From assembly GCF_040253615.1 (NCBI RefSeq), contig NZ_JBEJGY010000003.1, positions 46,562 through 110,561 on the forward strand: a stretch of 64,000 nt of DNA. The letters are read 5' to 3'. This document shows positions 8,432-17,281 of this stretch, piece after piece (the stretch's first letter is position 1; the number at the start of each line of letters is the position of its first letter). The DNA is from Streptomyces sp. Edi4. Its GTDB lineage: Bacteria; Actinomycetota; Actinomycetes; Streptomycetales; Streptomycetaceae. The notes beneath the pieces are model-generated. The model had not been told where the DNA came from, searched no databases, and worked only from the letters and a program-made list of their open reading frames with translations. The position numbers and the translations under genes were made by a program.

Positions 8432-9445
8432 TCAGTGCAGTTGCGCTCGAGTCCGGCTGAACCTCGGCGCGGGAGTGGCGGGACCGCCGCCGCGGGCCAG
8501 GTGGTGGGGGTGCGAGGCCGCTTCCTCGATGCTCAGGACCGGCGTGACACACGCTTCCGTATCGGCGAAGTGACGGGCCCACTCGTCCCGGTCCCGGACG
8601 AGGAACCGATGCGCGAACATGCGCCGCAGGGCGGGCCAGTTGACCGGGTCCCCGCGGTCCGGCATCCGCTCCGGGTCGATTTCGAGGCCGGCCAGCAGCG
8701 CCTGATAGAAGCGCTCCTCCAGGGCGCCGACGGCCACGTGACCACCGTCCGCGCAGGCGTAGCAGCGGTAGAACGGCGCTCCGCCGTCCAGCAGGTTCAC
8801 CCCGCGCTCGGAACGCCACTCGCCCGCGGAGAGCATCGCGCTCATCATGCCGAGCATGGTGTTCGTGCCGTCCACGATCGCCGCGTCCACGATCTGGCCC
8901 CGGCCGGTGCGCTGGCGCTCGTAGAGGGCCGCGAGCACCCCGGCGACCAGGAACATCGCACCGCCCGCGAAGTCCCCGAGCAGATTGACCGGCGGCACGG
9001 GCGGACCGCCCGCCTCGCCGATCGCGTACAACGCCCCGGTGAGAGAGAGGTAGTTGATGTCGTGGCCGGGGGTGCCCGCGAGCGGGCCGTCCTGCCCCCA
9101 GCCGGTCATCCGTCCGTACACGAGCCCGGGGTTGCGGGCCAGGCACTCCTCGGGGCCGATGCCCAGCCGTTCGGCGACACCGGGCCGGAATCCCTCGACC
9201 AGTACGTCGGACGCCTCCACCTTGCGCAGCAGCCACGCCACGTCCGCGGGACTCTTGAGGTCGAGCTCCGTGGAGTGCCGGCCCCGGTCCAGTTCCCCGT
9301 GCCAGTCAGCGAAAGAACGAAGGCCATCACTTCGGTCGATGCGCAGGACATCAGCTCCCAGGTCCGCGAACATCATGCAGGCGAAGGGAGCGGGCCCGAT
9401 CGCCGCCAGCTCGACCACTCGCAGGCCGTCGAGCGGCCCGGTCAT
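8432..9445 (-). CDS. Alpha-methylacyl-CoA racemase (CoA-transferase family III fold)
   Basis: A 337-residue CaiB/BaiF-fold protein whose catalytic set matches alpha-methylacyl-CoA racemase rather than a CoA transferase. His128 lies in GHDINYL, Asp158 in LLGDFAGG and Glu243 in GALEERFY; these correspond to His126, Asp156 and Glu241 of the Mycobacterium enzyme. The enzyme epimerises 2-methyl-branched acyl-CoAs through an enolate. Next to a citramalate synthase and a starter-type acyltransferase, the natural reading is control of the C-2 configuration of a 2-methylacyl-CoA starter; that substrate is inferred. The ATG at 9445 has a modest GGAG site. An open frame extends upstream but lacks family similarity. 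Confidence 0.85.
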   Translation of the reverse strand: MTGPLDGLRVVELAAIGPAPFACMMFADLGADVLRIDRSDGLRSFADWHGELDRGRHSTELDLKSPADVAWLLRKVEASDVLVEGFRPGVAERLGIGPEECLARNPGLVYGRMTGWGQDGPLAGTPGHDINYLSLTGALYAIGEAGGPPVPPVNLLGDFAGGAMFLVAGVLAALYERQRTGRGQIVDAAIVDGTNTMLGMMSAMLSAGEWRSERGVNLLDGGAPFYRCYACADGGHVAVGALEERFYQALLAGLEIDPERMPDRGDPVNWPALRRMFAHRFLVRDRDEWARHFADTEACVTPVLSIEEAASHPHHLARGGGPATPAPRFSRTRAQLH

Positions 9446-9539
9446 CGCGTGCTCCAGCAGCTGTGGCCGGGAAGCGTCCCCGAACCCGGCAGGGCAGTCA
9501 GGACATTCAGGGTGTTCGACATGGGGGGAACGTAAGCAG

Positions 9540-9571
9540 CGGATCCGAAGCTTCACTCGAGTTCCGCTCGA
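9540..9571 (-). promoter_or_regulatory. SARP-type promoter, racemase gene
   Basis: Minus-strand heptamers TCGAGCG and TCGAGTG start 11 bp apart, then 8 bp and GATCCG. The repeats are nearly palindromic and could also be read toward the P450 at 9685, but the plus-strand -10 is poorer. Confidence 0.55.
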
Positions 9572-9684
9572 CGGTGACGTCAGCAGGGGCCGGTAGGGCT
9601 CCAGCGCCGTCCGAGGGGGAAGCGGCACCGTGAACAGAGCGGATTTCAGTTCCCGCGCCGTGACGCCCTCAGGAAGGATGCACC

Positions 9685-10914
9685 GTGACAACCAGTGCCG
9701 TGGAGGCCGGCGATCCCGCCGGGGCGAAGACCGAGACCTTTCCCTACCGACGCCAGTGCCCCTTCACCCCGCCCAAGGACTACGCGGAGATGGCCGCCAA
9801 GGACGTCTCCCAGGTCACGCTCACCGGGTCCGGACTGCGCATCTGGACGGTCACGAACTACCGGATGATCCGGGAACTGCTCACCGACCTGCGGGTCAGC
9901 GCCTCACGCAGGCACGACAACTTCCCCTTCTACTTCATCGCCCCGCCGGAGTACCGCACGGAGACCTCGTTCATCGGCTACGACGGCAAGGAACACAGCG
10001 ACACCCGCCGCAAGGCGGCGCTGACGTTCACCAACCGGCAGGTGCAGCGGCTGCGTCCGCGCATCGAAGAGATAGTCGACGAGCACCTGGACACCCTGCT
10101 CTCGCTGGAGCCGCCGGCGGACTTCCACCGGGTGTTCTCGCTGGCCGTGCCCATGACGGTGATCTGTGAGCTGCTCGGTATTCCGCAGGACCAGCACGAT
10201 TTCTTCATCAAGCACGGCACGGCGCTGCTCGGCGGGCACAGCTCCACCGAGGAGCGGCAGGCCGCGATCGTCGAAGTGAACGCCTATATAGGCGAGTTGA
10301 TTCAGCTCAAGAAGCGGGAGCCGGGCGAGGACCTGCTCAGCCGCGCGATGGCGGACTACGCGGAGTCCGGCGAGGAGTACACCGACCGGGACCTGTTCAA
10401 CATGGTCCGGCTGCTGATGAACGGCGGCCACGAGACGACCGCCAGCCAGATTTCCCTCGGCACGGCCTGCCTCCTGGAGAATCCCGGCCAGCTCGAACTG
10501 CTCCTGAACGACCCGTCGTTGGTCAAGCCAGCCGTCGAGGAGCTGGTGCGGTTCGCGACCATCGGGGACACCGCCGTCCCCCGCGTGGCCCTGGAGGACA
10601 TCGAGATCGGCGGCCAGGTGATCCGCAAGGGGGACGGAATCCTGTGTTTGGGTCTCGCCGCCAACCGCGACCCGGAGGTGTTCCCCGAGCCGGAAAAGCT
10701 CGACATCACCCGGGGCAGCCGCAAGCATCTGGGTTTCGGGCACGGGGTGCACCACTGCATCGGCGCCGACCTCGCGCGTCTGGAGCTGGAGATCGTGTGG
10801 AGCAAGCTCTTCCAGCGCGTCCCCACGCTGAAGCTCGCCAAGCCGTTCCTGGAGATACCGCGCAAGGAAGGCGCGGTCATCTACGGGCTGTGGGAGCTGC
10901 CCGTCACCTGGTGA
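9685..10914 (+). CDS. Cytochrome P450 monooxygenase (1 of 4)
   Basis: A 409-residue soluble bacterial P450. The I-helix oxygen-activation motif GGHETT is near residue 247, the K-helix ExxR is in EELVR, and the heme loop FGHGVHHCIG carries the thiolate ligand Cys358. It needs electrons from a ferredoxin/ferredoxin reductase; one such pair is at 51.3-52.9 kb. The GTG at 9685 follows GGAAGGATGCACC. It stands alone between the divergent racemase gene and the SnoaL-like gene, which has its own promoter. It probably performs a hydroxylation or epoxidation on the polyketide or its side chain; the site cannot be told from sequence. Confidence 0.9.
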   Translation: MTTSAVEAGDPAGAKTETFPYRRQCPFTPPKDYAEMAAKDVSQVTLTGSGLRIWTVTNYRMIRELLTDLRVSASRRHDNFPFYFIAPPEYRTETSFIGYDGKEHSDTRRKAALTFTNRQVQRLRPRIEEIVDEHLDTLLSLEPPADFHRVFSLAVPMTVICELLGIPQDQHDFFIKHGTALLGGHSSTEERQAAIVEVNAYIGELIQLKKREPGEDLLSRAMADYAESGEEYTDRDLFNMVRLLMNGGHETTASQISLGTACLLENPGQLELLLNDPSLVKPAVEELVRFATIGDTAVPRVALEDIEIGGQVIRKGDGILCLGLAANRDPEVFPEPEKLDITRGSRKHLGFGHGVHHCIGADLARLELEIVWSKLFQRVPTLKLAKPFLEIPRKEGAVIYGLWELPVTW

Positions 10915-11031
10915 AGCCGCGCGGACAGCCCGCCCCCGGCGATCCGTCGCGGGCCGGCTCCGCGTGCCCCGCCCGGTGCGCGGGGCGTGCCCTTCCCGGG
11001 CGGCACGGGCCTGTGGACGCTGTAGCGGCTC

Positions 11032-11063
11032 TCCAGGGCCCTTCCAGGCACCCGGGCCACGGT
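11032..11063 (+). promoter_or_regulatory. SARP-type promoter for the SnoaL-like/2,3-dehydratase genes
   Basis: Heptamers TCCAGGG and TCCAGGC start 11 bp apart, then 8 bp, then CACGGT as -10, about 60 bp before the GTG at 11122. Confidence 0.65.
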
Positions 11064-11121
11064 GGGGCTCCAGGCGACGCCACCGCACACAGCAGGCGTG
11101 CCCCGACCGGAAGGAACCGGT

Positions 11122-11652
11122 GTGCCCCAGGCAGTGCAGGAAACCGGACAGCGGGTGACCGCGGACCTCTATGTCGAGGTGCAGCAGTTCTACGCACGGC
11201 AGATGCCGCTTCTCGAGGAGCGGCGGCTGGAGGAGTTCCTGGAGACGCTCACCGAGGACGGCTCGATCGAGCACCGTCCCGGGGGGTGGAGGCTCGAAGG
11301 ACGTGCGCAGTTGCTGACCGAGATGCGTCAGCGCCGGGGCGACCCGGAACGGCCGCTGGTCGAGGAGGTGTCGGCCCGTGAGGCACGGCAGAAGAACATC
11401 GCGTACTACGACGGCCTCGTGTACCGGTACTGGTTCGACCGGATGCGGATCGACCCGGTCGGCGAGGACACCCTGCACGTCCGGTACCAGGCCATCGTGA
11501 GCATGACCGATGCGGCCGGCAAGGTGAGTTTCGAGCCGACGACCGTCGTGGAGGACGTCCTGGTCCGGATCGACGGGGAGCTGTACACACGTTCCCGGCT
11601 GGTCACCCACGACTCTCCCCACTGGGCCGACAAGATCCACAACCCGTCCTGA
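11122..11652 (+). CDS. SnoaL-like/NTF2-fold protein (polyketide cyclase-like), copy 1
   Basis: A 176-residue alpha+beta-cone (SnoaL/NTF2-like) protein. The pattern is a first helix with LYVEVQQFYARQM, then FLETLTEDGSIEHRP, then strands ending VEDVLVRIDGELYTRSR. The fold hosts polyketide cyclases (SnoaL, AknH), hydroxylases (SnoK-partner types) and dehydratases. I see no decisive catalytic residue set. It is paralogous to the protein at 60716-61174, sharing GKVSF.PT and the following DVLVR region, so the pathway uses two relatives of this family. The GTG start follows GGAAGGAACC. It precedes the sugar 2,3-dehydratase by 59 bp. Confidence 0.75.
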   Translation: MPQAVQETGQRVTADLYVEVQQFYARQMPLLEERRLEEFLETLTEDGSIEHRPGGWRLEGRAQLLTEMRQRRGDPERPLVEEVSAREARQKNIAYYDGLVYRYWFDRMRIDPVGEDTLHVRYQAIVSMTDAAGKVSFEPTTVVEDVLVRIDGELYTRSRLVTHDSPHWADKIHNPS

Positions 11653-11711
11653 CCGACGCGAAGCCCCGCCCGCGCCGGCCCCCGGCAAGCCGCTCACCGC
11701 GGAGGTTCCCC

Positions 11712-13169
11712 TTGTCCACCCGCCCTGGGGCGGCCGAGCGCTTCGCGCGTTCCGCAGCCATCACCCGCGACGGCTCCTGGCTGCGCACCAGCGACGTCGC
11801 CGACTGGATGGCACAGCGCGCGCTGTGCCACCGCTTCGCCGTCGACCGCATTCCCTTCGCGGCGCTCGACGGCTGGTCCTTCGCCGGGAGCACCGGGAAC
11901 CTGACCCATCGCAGTGGCCGCTTCTTCACCGTGGAAGGCATGCGGGTCTCGGTGGACTCCGGTCCCTTCCGCGACTGGCAGCAGCCGATCATCCATCAAC
12001 CGGAAGTCGGCATCCTGGGCATCCTGGCCAAGGAGTTCGACGGGGTGCCGTACTTCCTCATGCAGGCCAAGATGGAGCCGGGCAACCGCAATCTGCTACA
12101 GCTCTCCCCCACGGTGCAGGCGACGCGCAGCAACTACACCAGGGTGCACCGCGGTGCGGACGTGCCCTACCTCGACCACTTCCTGCGGCCCGTGCCGGGC
12201 AGCGTGGCGGCCGACGTCCTGCAATCCGAGCACGGCTCCTGGTTCTTCCGCAAGCGCAACCGGAACATGATCGTCGTGACCGATGACGAGGTGCCGGTGG
12301 CCGACGACTTCTGCTGGCTGACGCTCGGTCAGATCGGTGAACTGCTGCGCGTGGACAACGTGGTGAACATGGACGCCCGTACGGTGCTGTCCTGCCTGCC
12401 GATTCCGGACGCCGGGCCGTGGGGCGACACGGGTCTGCTTTCGTGGTTCACCGCCGAACGCTCCCGTCACTCGGTCCGTGCCGATCTGGTGCCGCTGAGC
12501 ACAGTGGCGGGCTGGCGGTCGGGGCCGCACGCCATCGAGCACGAGCTCGGCCGGTATTTCCGGGTGGTGGCGGTCCGGGTCGAGGCCGGTAGCCGGGAGG
12601 TGGGCGGCTGGACCCAGCCGCTGATCGAACCGTGCGGCCAGGGCGTCACCGCCTTCCTGACACGCCAGGTCGACGGCGCCCCACAGGTCCTCGTGCACGC
12701 CCGGGTGGAGGGCGGCTTCCTCGACACCGTCGAGCTCTCCCCCACCGTCCAGTGCCTGCCGGACAATTACGCGTGGCTGGCTCCCGAGGACCGCCCACCG
12801 TTCCTCGACACCGTGCTCCGGGCCCGGCCCGAGCAGATCCGGTACGAGGCCGTCCACTCCGAGGAGGGCGGCCGGTTCCTCAACGCCGAGAGCCGCTATC
12901 TGCTCATCGACGTGGACGAGGCGGATCTCCCCAACGTCCTGCCGCCGGGGTACCGGTGGGTGGCCCCGGCCCTGCTCCGTTCCCTCGTCCGCCATGGCCA
13001 CTATCTCAACGTCCAGGCGCGCAGCCTGCTTTCCCTCCTCACCACGGGAGCCGCCACGCTCGAGCGGCGGTCGAGCCCCGACGGCGACAATGGTGCGCAT
13101 GCCTCATCAGCTCAGCCTGCGCACCCTCAACCGCACGTATCTGGATCGTCAGTTACTGTTGCGCCGTAG
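11712..13169 (+). CDS. NDP-hexose 2,3-dehydratase
   Basis: A 485-residue protein made of two similar halves, as in the TDP-4-keto-6-deoxyhexose 2,3-dehydratase family (OleV, Gra-orf27, TylX3). The repeated signature is visible twice: LLQLSPTVQAT near 140 and VELSPTVQCLPDNY near 340, each with a following conserved SEHGSWF/SEEGGRF element. It removes the C-2 hydroxyl of dTDP-4-keto-6-deoxyglucose; the product is then reduced at C-3, here by the 3-ketoreductase at 23.5-24.5 kb. The TTG start at 11712 has GGAGG five bases upstream. Its 3' end overlaps the promoter and first codons of the glycosylase gene that follows. Confidence 0.93.
   Translation: MSTRPGAAERFARSAAITRDGSWLRTSDVADWMAQRALCHRFAVDRIPFAALDGWSFAGSTGNLTHRSGRFFTVEGMRVSVDSGPFRDWQQPIIHQPEVGILGILAKEFDGVPYFLMQAKMEPGNRNLLQLSPTVQATRSNYTRVHRGADVPYLDHFLRPVPGSVAADVLQSEHGSWFFRKRNRNMIVVTDDEVPVADDFCWLTLGQIGELLRVDNVVNMDARTVLSCLPIPDAGPWGDTGLLSWFTAERSRHSVRADLVPLSTVAGWRSGPHAIEHELGRYFRVVAVRVEAGSREVGGWTQPLIEPCGQGVTAFLTRQVDGAPQVLVHARVEGGFLDTVELSPTVQCLPDNYAWLAPEDRPPFLDTVLRARPEQIRYEAVHSEEGGRFLNAESRYLLIDVDEADLPNVLPPGYRWVAPALLRSLVRHGHYLNVQARSLLSLLTTGAATLERRSSPDGDNGAHASSAQPAHPQPHVSGSSVTVAP
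13060..13091 (+). promoter_or_regulatory. SARP-type promoter inside the 2,3-dehydratase gene, for the AlkZ-type glycosylase
   Basis: Heptamers TCGAGCG and TCGAGCC start 11 bp apart, then 8 bp, then GACAAT, the best -10 in the set. The predicted start lies at the ATG at 13099, so the resistance gene would be transcribed leaderless from within the upstream gene. Confidence 0.75.
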
Positions 13170-14214
13170 CCCCGATACACCTCTCGGGGCCATCGAGCAC
13201 CTGATGGGCCTGCAGGCTCAGGAGTCGAACTCGCCCTACGTGAGCCTGTGGACCCGGCTGCGGGACTTTTGCCACGGCGACCTCACGGCGCTGCTCCACG
13301 ACCGCCGCGTCGTACGCGCCAAGCTGCACCGCAATACCCAGCACCTGGTCAGCGCCGAGGACTTCCGCCAGCTGCGCCCCCTGCTCGAACCGGTGCTCAG
13401 ACGGGCCCGCCAGGGCGCCTTCGGTCGCGCCATCAGCGGTCTGGACACGGCCGAACTGGCGGACGTGGGGCGGGCGTTGATGTCGGGGCACGGACTCACC
13501 CGCCCCCAGTTGGGCCGCCGGCTCACCGAGCGCTTCCCCGGACGGGACCGGCAGGCCCTGGCTTACGCCGTGCAGTCGCTGGTGGCCCATGTGCACCCGC
13601 CGCCCAGCGGTACGTGGGGTGATCGCGGTGCCACGCCGCTGGTCCTCGCCGAGGAGTGGATCGGCCGGCCGGTGGAGGAGCGGCCCCGCCTCGAAGCGGC
13701 GATCCTGCGCTATCTGGCGGCGTACGGCCCGGCGGGCGTGATGGACGTCCAGGCGTGGTCGGGTCTGACACGGCTGCGCTCGGTGCTGGACGGTATGCGG
13801 CCCCGCCTTCGTACCTACGAGGACCCCGCCGGGCGGGAGCTGTTCGATGTGCCCGACGCCTCCCCGGCCGACCCGGACGAGCCCGCGCCCGTGCGGTTCC
13901 TGGCGGCCTTCGACAATCTCGTGCTCAGTCACGCCGACCGTACCCGGGTCATCGGCGACGAGGACCGGCAGCGGGTGATCACCGGTAGCGAGGTGCGCCC
14001 CACCTTCCTGGTCGACGGCTTCGTCCGCGGAATCTGGTCACTGAGCGCCGGTGACACCCTGCGGGTCCTGCCCTACCGACCGCTGACGCCGCCTGAGGAG
14101 GACGAGACGCGGCAGGAAGCCGAGCGGCTGCTCGGCTTCCTGCTGGGCCCTGCGTCGGACGGCGCAGCGATCGGGAACGGCACGGTGTCGAAGGGGAAGG
14201 TCGTCATCGGCTGA
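13099..14214 (+). CDS. AlkZ-family DNA glycosylase (HTH_42/winged-helix), QxQ motif; probable self-resistance, copy 1
   Basis: A 371-residue member of the winged-helix family once called DUF1006/HTH_42. AlkZ, the azinomycin resistance glycosylase, belongs here and unhooks bulky alkylated bases and crosslinks. The catalytic QxQ motif of AlkZ is seen as GLQAQ (Gln39 and Gln41). Other family blocks are LWTRL, RYLAAYGPA and TFLVDGFVRGIW. I choose the ATG at 13099, where the predicted leaderless transcript begins, over the ATG at 13090, which lies inside the -10. It overlaps the dehydratase end by 71 bp and runs tail-to-tail into the 4-ketoreductase gene. The expected role is removal of DNA adducts made by the cluster's own product. 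Confidence 0.88.
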   Translation: MPHQLSLRTLNRTYLDRQLLLRRSPDTPLGAIEHLMGLQAQESNSPYVSLWTRLRDFCHGDLTALLHDRRVVRAKLHRNTQHLVSAEDFRQLRPLLEPVLRRARQGAFGRAISGLDTAELADVGRALMSGHGLTRPQLGRRLTERFPGRDRQALAYAVQSLVAHVHPPPSGTWGDRGATPLVLAEEWIGRPVEERPRLEAAILRYLAAYGPAGVMDVQAWSGLTRLRSVLDGMRPRLRTYEDPAGRELFDVPDASPADPDEPAPVRFLAAFDNLVLSHADRTRVIGDEDRQRVITGSEVRPTFLVDGFVRGIWSLSAGDTLRVLPYRPLTPPEEDETRQEAERLLGFLLGPASDGAAIGNGTVSKGKVVIG

Positions 14215-14235
14215 CCGGCGCCGGTGGCGCGGCGC

Positions 14236-15192
14236 TCACGCCGGTTGAACGACCTCGGGATCCCCCACGGTCTCCCACATGCCCCGCAGGGACTCGGACA
14301 GGTCGTAGCCGGGCCGCCAGTCCAGCTGCCGCCGGGCGAGGGAGGCGTCCACCTGCACCCAGTCCGCGCCCGGACTCTGGCCGCGGACCTCGGCCTCCCG
14401 CACCCGGACCGCCTCCGGCGGCAGACCGCTGATGGTGACCAGGGTGTCGACCAGGGTGCGCAGGTCCACCGCCTCCCCCCGGCCGATGTTGAACAGCGGT
14501 GCCGTGTCCGGGCGCGCCGCCGCGGCGCACACCGCGGCGGCCGCGTCCCGGACGTCGACGTAGTCCCGGCGGGCCGCGGCCACCGTGACGTCGAGCCCGT
14601 CGGCCGGGTCGGCGCGGCGCAGCCGGACGGCCAGCGTCCCGAGGAAGGTCTCCATGGAGGGATACGGGCCGAGGGTGTTGGTCAGCCGCAGAACCGCTCC
14701 GTGGCACTCACCGCGCCGGACCGCGTCGAGGACGAGTCGCGAGGCGGCGAGCTTGGACCGCCCGTAGAGCGAGGCAGGCCGCGGATCCACCGCCTCGTCG
14801 GTCGGGGTGCCGGCCGCCACCGGACCGTACTCGTGGATGCTGCCGAGCTGGAGGAGCCGGACGGACTCGGGGAGCAGACGCAGCGCACCGAGCACGTTTT
14901 CCACCGGTCCTACGTTCGCCTCGGTCATCTCCTGCTCCGTGGCGGCCCAGCCGAGGGTGGCGTTCACGACCGTGTCCACCCGCTCGTCCGCCAGGACCGC
15001 GGCCAGTTCGGCTCCGGTGCACCGGGCGACGTCCAGGGGGAGGAACCGGTAGGGACGTACGTGCGGTGCCTCCCGTCGGGCGATCGCGACGACCTCCGTA
15101 CCCCGTTCGGCGAACGCGGCGCAGATGTGCCGGCCCACGCATCCGGTCGCTCCCAGGACCGCGACCCGTCGGGTCCCGTCTGCCATGGTCAT
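14236..15192 (-). CDS. NDP-hexose 4-ketoreductase (extended SDR)
   Basis: A 318-residue extended short-chain dehydrogenase. The dinucleotide motif VLGATGCVGRHI is near residues 12-23, the catalytic YGRSK follows the LGSIHEYG strand, and RDYVDVRD marks the sugar-binding C-terminal half. It resembles 4-ketoreductases that finish deoxysugar biosynthesis by reducing the C-4 ketone of the dTDP-sugar. It is followed upstream in the same operon by the 3,5-epimerase (11 bp apart), which argues for an L-configured sugar. The ATG follows GGGAG. The stereochemistry of reduction cannot be read from sequence. Confidence 0.85.
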   Translation of the reverse strand: MTMADGTRRVAVLGATGCVGRHICAAFAERGTEVVAIARREAPHVRPYRFLPLDVARCTGAELAAVLADERVDTVVNATLGWAATEQEMTEANVGPVENVLGALRLLPESVRLLQLGSIHEYGPVAAGTPTDEAVDPRPASLYGRSKLAASRLVLDAVRRGECHGAVLRLTNTLGPYPSMETFLGTLAVRLRRADPADGLDVTVAAARRDYVDVRDAAAAVCAAAARPDTAPLFNIGRGEAVDLRTLVDTLVTISGLPPEAVRVREAEVRGQSPGADWVQVDASLARRQLDWRPGYDLSESLRGMWETVGDPEVVQPA

Positions 15193-15203
15193 CGTGTTCT
15201 CCC

Positions 15204-15785
15204 TCAGTTCCGGACGCAGTCGGCGTAACGGGGCAGCAGCCCCTGGGCCGTCGCCTCCGCGAGGCCGGGTGCCGCCCGGTCCCGCTCGGACAGGACGAGG
15301 TCGATGTCGTTCGGCCAGGGCAGGGACAGCTCGGCGTCAAGGGGCGTGATCGCCTGCTCCAGCTCCGGCCGGTAGCCGGTGGTCACCAGATAGGACATGA
15401 CCGTGTCGTCCTCCAGGGCGAGGAAGGCGTGCCCCACACCCTCCGGGTAGTAACCCGCCCTGCAGGTCTCCTCGTCCATGTCGACGGTGTCCCACAGGCC
15501 GAATGTCGGGGAGCCCAGACGCAGGTCCACTACGACGTCGAGGGCCCGGCCCCGGGCGCAGTGCACGTACTTGGCCTGGCCGGGCGGGGCGGTGGTGAAG
15601 TGGAGGCCGCGGAGCACGCCCCGGGCGGAACGGCTGTGGTTCGTCTGAGCCACCGGGAACGGACGGCCGACCGCGGCGAGGAAGGGCGCCTCCTGCAAGG
15701 GCGAGACGAACAGACCCCGTGGGTCGGCGTGGACCTCGGGGGCGAACTCGAAGGCGCCGCTCACGGCGAGTTCACGCGTGCGCAT
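15204..15785 (-). CDS. dTDP-4-keto-6-deoxyhexose 3,5-epimerase (RmlC family)
   Basis: A 193-residue cupin-fold epimerase. Family motifs are VHADPRGLFVSP, QTNHSRSARGVLRGLHF (with the catalytic His), VDLRLGSPTFG and YYPEGVGHAFLALEDD. It epimerises C-3 and/or C-5 of dTDP-4-keto sugars, producing the L series. It is the first gene of a two-gene minus-strand operon with the 4-ketoreductase. No clear SARP-type promoter was found upstream on the minus strand. Confidence 0.93.
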   Translation of the reverse strand: MRTRELAVSGAFEFAPEVHADPRGLFVSPLQEAPFLAAVGRPFPVAQTNHSRSARGVLRGLHFTTAPPGQAKYVHCARGRALDVVVDLRLGSPTFGLWDTVDMDEETCRAGYYPEGVGHAFLALEDDTVMSYLVTTGYRPELEQAITPLDAELSLPWPNDIDLVLSERDRAAPGLAEATAQGLLPRYADCVRN

Positions 15786-15881
15786 GGCTGACCACCATCC
15801 TCGGGACGGGTTCGGGGCGTTCGGGGCGTCGGGTCAACGCACGAGCGGCTCCGCTGCTCGCCGTGGCCCGGGGGGACGAGG

Positions 15882-15913
15882 TCCAGCGTCGCCGGACGGA
15901 CTAGAACTGCCAT
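15882..15913 (+). promoter_or_regulatory. Possible SARP-type promoter for the acyltransferase gene
   Basis: TCCAGCG and a poor second heptamer CGGACGG start 11 bp apart, then 8 bp and TGCCAT. It has the right geometry but weak second half. The rest of the 245-bp gap (15786-16030) shows nothing else. Confidence 0.35.
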
Positions 15914-16030
15914 GGAGCGTCGATGCAGTTCCCGCGGCCGGCCCTGGCGGACTCCACGTGCGCGCGAGCGGTCCTCGACGGGGAGCCAGCACGTTGCGGG
16001 TCCATACCAACCATGGCTGAGGGAGACCCC

Positions 16031-17230
16031 ATGCGAACGGCTCAATTCACCCCCCTGCGGACGAACCAACAATCAAGGCTGCCTTCCCTCACCGGGATGC
16101 GGTTCGTCGCGGCTGTCATGGTGCTGCTCTGCCATGTGGGCACGAGCGTCCTCCCCCGGCTCAAGAACCATCAACTGGCCGAATATCAACGGTTTTTCAG
16201 CGCGGCCGGCCCCACGGGTGTCTCCTTCTTCTTCATCCTCAGCGGCTTCGTCCTGGCCTGGGTGGCACGTTCGCAGGACACCCGGCGGCTCTTCTGGCGC
16301 CGCCGCCTGGTGAAGATCTACCCGAGCCACCTGGTCACGCTGACCGCCGCCGTCCTGCTGATGCTCGGCGCCGGTGTCGCGGTGACCTCCGCCAACACCG
16401 TCCCCACCCTCTTCCTCGTACAGGGCTGGATACCGCGGCAGGACGTCATCTTGAACTTCGGTTCCAACACGCCGAGTTGGTCGCTCGCCTGCGAGGTGCT
16501 GTTCTATCTGGCGTTCCCCTGGATCCTGGTGGCGGCCCGGCGCATCCGTGCGGAGCGCCTCTGGGGCTGGGTGGCCGTGACGACCGCCGGGATTATCGCG
16601 GTTCCCCTGCTCGCTCAGCTGCTGCCCGCGAAGCCGTACATGCCGCTGACGACCACGTCCTGGTGGGCCACGTGGTTCACGTACTACTTCCCCGGCACCC
16701 GGCTTCTGGAGTTCGTCCTTGGGATCCTGATGGCGCTGGTCGTCCTCAACAAGCGCTGGATGGGCCTCAAGCCCGCCGCCGCCCTACTTCTCGCGGCCGC
16801 CGCCTTCGTGGGCGGCGCCTATCTGCCCGGTGTGTTCAGCTCGGTGGCGCCGACCGCGCTCCCCCTCGCCCTGGCGATCGCCGCCTTCGCCACCGCCGAT
16901 GTGCGCGGCCGGCGGACCCTGTTCAACCACCGGGTCTTCATCTGGCTGGGCGAGATCTCGTACGCCTTCTACATGGTGCACTTCCTCGCGGTCTCCTACG
17001 GTCCCATCGGCGCCGTCCACCCCGAGAACTGGCTGAAGCCGCTGAGCGTGCCGACCGCGCTGACCGACGCCGGACTGACCCTGGCGATCAGCCTCGTCCT
17101 CGCCTGGCTGCTGCACGTCCTGGTCGAGAACCCCGCGATGCGACGCTGGAGCCGGCCGGCCGTGCCGGCGGCCTCGGACGCGGCGAAGAGCGCCCCTGGT
17201 GCGGAGCGAGCGGCGGCTCCCACCCGCTAG
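16031..17230 (+). CDS. Membrane O-acyltransferase (acyltransferase-3 family)
   Basis: A 399-residue polytopic membrane protein of the acyltransferase-3 (OafA/MdmB) family. The N-terminal motif LPSLTGMRFVAAVMVLLCH contains the conserved R and H, followed by FFFILSGFVLAW and about ten hydrophobic segments. MdmB and AcyA homologues in macrolide clusters acylate the hydroxyl of a sugar. Here it probably acetylates a deoxyhexose or the aglycone. The ATG at 16031 follows GAGGGAG; an in-frame extension upstream lacks similarity. It sits between sugar genes and a resistance gene. The acyl donor and acceptor are inferred only by family. Confidence 0.85.
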   Translation: MRTAQFTPLRTNQQSRLPSLTGMRFVAAVMVLLCHVGTSVLPRLKNHQLAEYQRFFSAAGPTGVSFFFILSGFVLAWVARSQDTRRLFWRRRLVKIYPSHLVTLTAAVLLMLGAGVAVTSANTVPTLFLVQGWIPRQDVILNFGSNTPSWSLACEVLFYLAFPWILVAARRIRAERLWGWVAVTTAGIIAVPLLAQLLPAKPYMPLTTTSWWATWFTYYFPGTRLLEFVLGILMALVVLNKRWMGLKPAAALLLAAAAFVGGAYLPGVFSSVAPTALPLALAIAAFATADVRGRRTLFNHRVFIWLGEISYAFYMVHFLAVSYGPIGAVHPENWLKPLSVPTALTDAGLTLAISLVLAWLLHVLVENPAMRRWSRPAVPAASDAAKSAPGAERAAAPTR

Positions 17231-17281
17231 ACCGGTCCGGCGGATGAGGCTGCCCGGGCCTTGGCGCGTTCGCGCCGACGC

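Noticed and set aside
6528..9236. 902-codon minus-strand open frame across the citramalate synthase and racemase genes
   Set aside because: Arg/Gly/Ala-rich out-of-frame translation; both true genes lie in other frames with full motifs.
13090..13092. ATG at 13090 as start of the first AlkZ-type gene
   Set aside because: It overlaps the predicted -10 GACAAT; the ATG at 13099 fits the predicted transcript start. It remains possible if transcription also comes from the upstream gene.
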